Source of the DNA: Spirogloea muscicola
Lineage: Eukaryota > Streptophyta > Zygnematophyceae > Spirogloeales > Spirogloeaceae
Assembly: GCA_009602725.1 (NCBI GenBank)
Contig: WELB01000349.1
Location: 1-30,583, forward strand
DNA: 30,583 bases
Reading direction: 5' to 3'
Part shown: in pieces, positions 28,130 to 30,583 of the stretch
How positions within the stretch are numbered: position 1 is the stretch's first letter
Layout of the letters: the number at the start of each line of letters is the position of its first letter
The notes under the pieces: generated by a model
Told to the model about the DNA's origin: nothing
Databases searched by the model: none
The model's input: only the letters and a program-made list of their open reading frames with translations
Made by a program: the position numbers and the translations under genes

Positions 28130-28350
28130 GTGGGTCCACCAGGAAAGGTGGACTCTTTCAGTAGAGAGAAAGGCGCTTCATGTAGAGGGCGATGGCTGTG
28201 AGTATCCAGCCCAGAAAGAGAGAGAAAGACGCTTCCAGGAGAAAAGGATTATCAAATCCTAAACCCTAATCTAGAAAAGAGAAGGAACGAATGTCGGAGG
28301 AGAAATGAGACATTTCCAGTAGGGGGCGATGGCTATGATTGGCCAGCCCA
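28130..28350 (-). repeat. Minus-oriented hairpin units
   Basis: Units at about 28,185-28,220 (GGGCGATGGCTGTGAGTATCC, then AGCCCAGAAAGAG) and 28,325-28,355 (GGGCGATGGCTATGATTGGCC, then AGCCCAGGAATAAG) are reverse complements of the 2365-type unit. They face the plus unit at 28,078. A CCTAAACCCTAA motif sits between them (28,258-28,270). Confidence 0.5.
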
Positions 28351-28355
28351 GGAAT

Positions 28356-28985
28356 AAGACCGAGAAACGTCTGAAAAAATCCAGAAAAGTGCGAAAGCAC
28401 ATAGCGGCTCAAACGGCCACTGGGTGCACTCAAGTGGCCACCAGAACCCCAGCCCTGCCTGGCTCTGGACCATCTAGACGTCTAAGGGTGCTGGCTGGTC
28501 AAGTGTGGGTGGGTACACCCAATGATCTTGATATTCATTAGGCTTATAGCAAGGACGAACCCATCCTCAAATAGCGCAGCTGTCACGTCTGCATGACTGC
28601 GAGCTCGACCCGAAGACGCCTAAGCTCGACTGCCGTGGTCCTCGGACAATGTCCTTGCCAAAGACATCCGGTGGCGGGGCTAGCCCCACCTCCGCCATGC
28701 TCTGCAAGCACCGCAGCCTGCACTGGCAGCGTCGCAGGCTTATGCTGCTTGAATAGGTGCTGCTCCTTCCACCCTCAGCTTCCGCTATGTTCTTTGAGCT
28801 GCAACAGTGGGGCAGAGAGGCATGTGCTTTGCCAAAAGTAAAGGTGGGCAACACAATGTCCCTCTTAACTTAAGTATTTGTGACCCTCAGCAAGTTAGCA
28901 AGTCCTTAGCCTACTCTCTCACTCTGATCAATGAGCTACCAAAAATCATCCAGAGGCTGAATGGCCATGAATGGGCCTGCAATCG
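28356..28985. other. No gene recognised; 3' flank of DEG1
   Basis: Short frames on both strands lack family motifs. A perfect 12-base palindrome, GGGGCTAGCCCC, lies at 28,676-28,687, near GGACAATGTCC, and may be a decayed hairpin unit. The right part should contain the DEG1 3' UTR on the minus strand. Confidence 0.35.
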
Positions 28986-28989
28986 TGCT

Positions 28990-30474
28990 TTACTTTGCCT
29001 CCAATGTGACTACAATTTTTTCAGACGAGTCACCCCGGAGCACCTCAACGGTGACCTGCCGCACAGATGCAGACATACATTAGTAGCAGACAGAGCTCAA
29101 TCTTATATGAGCAATACTCAACCTTGATATTCTGTGCACTTGAAATATTTCATCATGGTCTACTATGATGGTTTTCTGTTTAACCTTGTCCTAGGTCAGA
29201 AGTTGGTCTTCAGATTATTGGTGTACCTTCTGGCCGACCTTGCACTTGTCAAGGATCTTGTAGAGGTCACTGCCATTCTTGATCTTCTGTCCGTCAATAG
29301 ACGTGATCACATCCCCGAGCACTAGCCGGCCATAGTTGTCCCGGGACGTTGGCCTCAAGCCCTGTAACAACCAAGTGATCTCAGCATGTGCTTAATTGAG
29401 ATCCATAGAACCTCAATTCAAGCTCATTTTCTGCTTCAAACTTCCAATGAAGCCTTTCTTATGTACTTGAAATCAGACGCTTTCGTATTGGCTTGTTGAG
29501 TGGGTAAGGATGTCCAAGTCTTAAGTGCAATAGTTGCAAGAAATGCGAAAGGGGCAGTGCCATTACCGCCTTGCCGGCGGGCCCGTCGGGTGGTGCGTCG
29601 AGCACGAGGACACCTGACACGCCAAGCTGCTCCACCGACTGCTCCGGCGCAAACGAGATGCCCAGCACCGGCCGCGTCACCTTGCCAAATCGCACTATCT
29701 GGTCCACGATGCCCGACACTGTGTCCACGGGGATGGAGAAGCCGACGCCGGAGGACGCACCACTTGGTGAGTAGATGGCGGTGTTGATGCCAATGAGATT
29801 GCCACTGGAGTCGAGAAGCGGGCCGCCCGAGTTGCCCGGGTTAATCGCAGCGTCGGTTTGTATGACGTCCTGGATGGGGCGTCCCGTCGCAGCTGAGCTG
29901 ATCTCCCGCCGCAGGCCGCTGGCAAAGGAGCGGCGCAGCAGCTGCGTCAGATTTGTCAACCTTGGCTGCCAGGAGCCACCTACAAAAGCGGCTTTGCAGC
30001 AGCTCTTCTCAGGCCCTTTGATCAGCTGAGTAAGCTTATCAGTTAAGGAGTAAAAATGATCAACTCTTCAAATATTGATGCTAAATTGCTCTATCAAGGA
30101 AAGACCATGCAGATGGCGCTTATGCGGGTACCTGATCACTCCGGTGGTCAGCGTATGGTCCAGGCCAAACTGACATTTACGCACACACAGAAAAACCACA
30201 AATCGGCGCCTGGTTGCAGTAACAGGGCCTAATTGCACTAACAGCGCCTGCTGGCAAATCGTGTCAGCTGCAACGGTGTCAGAGGCGGCGCAGCGCTCAT
30301 ACCGGGTTGCCGATGGCGTAGACCTTCTGGCCGACGAGGAGGTCCGAGGAGCTGCCGACGGGCAGCGGCCGCAGCTTCTCGGGGGGCGCGTCGATGCGCA
30401 GCACCGCCACGTCCTTGTCCTCGTCGAAGCCGACGACGTTGGCGGCGTACACCGATTGATCACCCAGCGTTACC
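28990..30474 (-). CDS. DEG1: DEG1/HtrA-type plastid serine protease, 3' part (5' end outside window)
   Basis: Five exons are resolved: 30474-30303, 30169-30132, 29918-29567, 29361-29227 and 29055-28990, giving 253 residues and a stop. Exon phases match throughout (for example AT C AG|C restores Ser in GVISGLRREISS). The first visible exon holds VVGFDEDKDVAVLRIDAP, with the catalytic Asp in DKDVAVL. The third holds the Ser motif INPGNSGGPL (Ser codon 29,828-29,830). A PDZ domain follows (GRLVLGDVITSIDGQKI...DLYKILDKCKVGQK) and the protein ends VTLEAK. The sequence is strongly like chloroplast DEG1, an ATP-independent thylakoid-lumen protease acting in protein quality control and photosystem II repair. 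The catalytic His and any transit peptide would be in exons beyond 30,583. Plastid targeting is inferred from similarity. Confidence 0.92.
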
Positions 30475-30583
30475 CTGAGGAAGGGGTTGGTGGAGCACCA
30501 ACACCATGAGTGGCAAACTCACTTGGTGGTAATGGGGGCCAAATAACACATATGAGGTGGCTTCAGTTGGGGGTGGGGGGAGG

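Noticed and set aside
1-30583. CRISPR array or bacterial defence island
   Set aside because: No regularly spaced identical repeats with unique spacers. The introns and gene families are eukaryotic; the hairpin repeats are irregularly spaced and in both orientations.

Overview
This window is eukaryotic nuclear DNA, most likely from a green alga. The reasons are genes cut into many short GT-AG exons, a plant-type QCR8, a chloroplast DEG1-type protease, GC-rich coding sequence beside less GC-rich introns, and degenerate TTTAGGG/CCCTAAA telomere-type motifs. The lineage within Chlorophyta cannot be fixed from the sequence alone. No rRNA, tRNA, CRISPR or bacterial-type operon was found.

Layout. 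Positions 1-11,500 are mostly a repeat graveyard. About twenty truncated copies of the 3' end of one retroelement lie in both orientations (C-terminal coding signature ending near LLLLTRGY-stop). They are interleaved with some twenty-five copies of a short hairpin unit (core GGGCTGGC..GCCAGCCC). One intact host gene sits inside this region: QCR8 (complex III subunit 8, 6609-7264, +, one intron). Positions 11,590-15,400 carry a low-complexity Ala/Ser/Arg-rich gene of unknown function (+) with an apparent frameshift near 13,420, then possible further exons and a retroelement tail.

The centre-right (16,228-26,317, minus) is one large gene that I could resolve into 32 exons with consistent splice phases. 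It encodes a HERC-type E3 ubiquitin ligase of about 1,246 residues: a seven-bladed RCC1 propeller, a charged linker and a C-terminal HECT domain with its catalytic cysteine. Positions 26,400-28,900 hold telo-box-like motifs, an orphan GCG-rich 5'-end-like segment and a second retroelement cluster with a foldback. The right edge (28,990-30,474, minus) is the 3' part of a DEG1/HtrA-type serine protease; its N-terminal exons, including the catalytic His, lie beyond the window.

The host genes do unrelated jobs (mitochondrial respiration, ubiquitin signalling, plastid protein quality control), as expected in a eukaryote. The most unusual content is the repeat system: 3'-end-only retroelement copies, two distinct 3' tail types that each carry a GC-rich hairpin, and hairpin units that border or interrupt element coding fragments.
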